A stretch of DNA of 64,000 bases from Engraulis encrasicolus (Eukaryota > Chordata > Actinopteri > Clupeiformes > Engraulidae). Shown in pieces: positions 63,640 through 64,000 of the stretch. How positions within the stretch are numbered: the stretch's first letter is position 1; every line of letters starts with the position of its first letter. The position numbers and the translations under genes were made by a program. Location: positions 17,303,528-17,367,527 of the forward strand of contig NC_085880.1 in NCBI RefSeq assembly GCF_034702125.1, in the 5' to 3' direction. A model generated the notes under the pieces. The model did not search any database and had not been told where the DNA came from. It saw only the letters and a list, made by a program, of their open reading frames with translations.

Positions 63640-64000
63640 AGTCAGCATGTCTGTCTATCTGTGGTGGTCGTCTGCATGTCTATGTCTGCCTGCCTGTGAT
63701 CATGCCTGCCTCATGTCAGTGGAAAGCAACTCTGTGTCTGTCTCTATAAGCATATCTATCTCTGTCAGTAGTAAGCATCTCTGTGTCTGTCTCTGCAAGC
63801 ATGTCTGTGTCCGTCTGTGGAAAGCATGTCTGTGGTGAACATGTCTGTGTCTGTTGTCAGCATGTCTATGCCGGTCTGTGGTCTGTGTCTGTCTCTGTAA
63901 ACATGTCTGTGTCTGTCTGTATAGTAAGCATGTCTGTGTCTGTCTGTAAGCATGTCCGTGTCTTTGTAAGCATGTCTGTGCGGAGCATGTCTGTGTGTGT
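63640..64000. repeat. Minisatellite of CATGTCTGTGTCTGTCTGT-type units
   Basis: Variable units of about 20-25 bases with AAGCATGTCTGTGTC continue to the end of the window and probably beyond. Short frames here are artefacts. Confidence 0.85.

Noticed and set aside
63640..64000. Telomere-like or CRISPR-like array at the end of the window
   Set aside because: The units vary in length and sequence (CTGTCTGTGT words), with no constant repeat and unique spacers; it is an ordinary minisatellite.

Overview
This window is vertebrate nuclear DNA, most likely from a ray-finned fish. The evidence is intron-rich EGF-repeat coding sequence, a very high density of (CA)n, (GA)n and (GGAGA)n microsatellites, tRNA-derived SINEs with A and B boxes, and many short non-autonomous hAT-like, TTAA-type and 3-bp-duplication DNA transposons. 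The exact species cannot be read from the sequence.

One protein-coding gene is recognisable: the 5' part of eys (eyes shut homolog), on the minus strand from 28598 down to 1845. Seven exons were found (28598-27674, 26445-26329, 20753-20548, 18088-17952, 15285-15171, 13012-12853, 1949-1845). Every exon has AG/GT borders and all six junction phases match (1, 1, 0, 2, 0, 1), so no exon between them appears to be missing. Together they encode about 588 residues: a signal peptide, the eys N-terminal cysteine-containing region, and nine EGF-like repeats, the last cut by the next intron. The rest of the protein (in known eys proteins, more EGF repeats and laminin G domains) must lie beyond position 1. 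Eys is a secreted extracellular matrix protein of the photoreceptor.

Region by region: 1-28.6 kb is the gene with large introns. Exons 3, 4, 5 and 7 sit inside long simple repeats; the exon 7 acceptor directly abuts a (TG)42 tract. From 28.6 to 64 kb I see no convincing coding exon. This is the gene's upstream flank, possibly including untranslated 5' exons, and it is dominated by transposon relics. Many can be delimited to the base by target-site duplications. Highlights are a three-level nested insertion at 51.8-55.2 kb, a MITE with a paralogous empty site at 62.3/63.05 kb, a 517/521-bp repeat pair with a hairpin end (39.9 and 62.4 kb), and a 1.47-kb foldback element holding two convergent tRNA-like promoters (57.5-58.9 kb). 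No CRISPR array, operon or bacterial feature is present.
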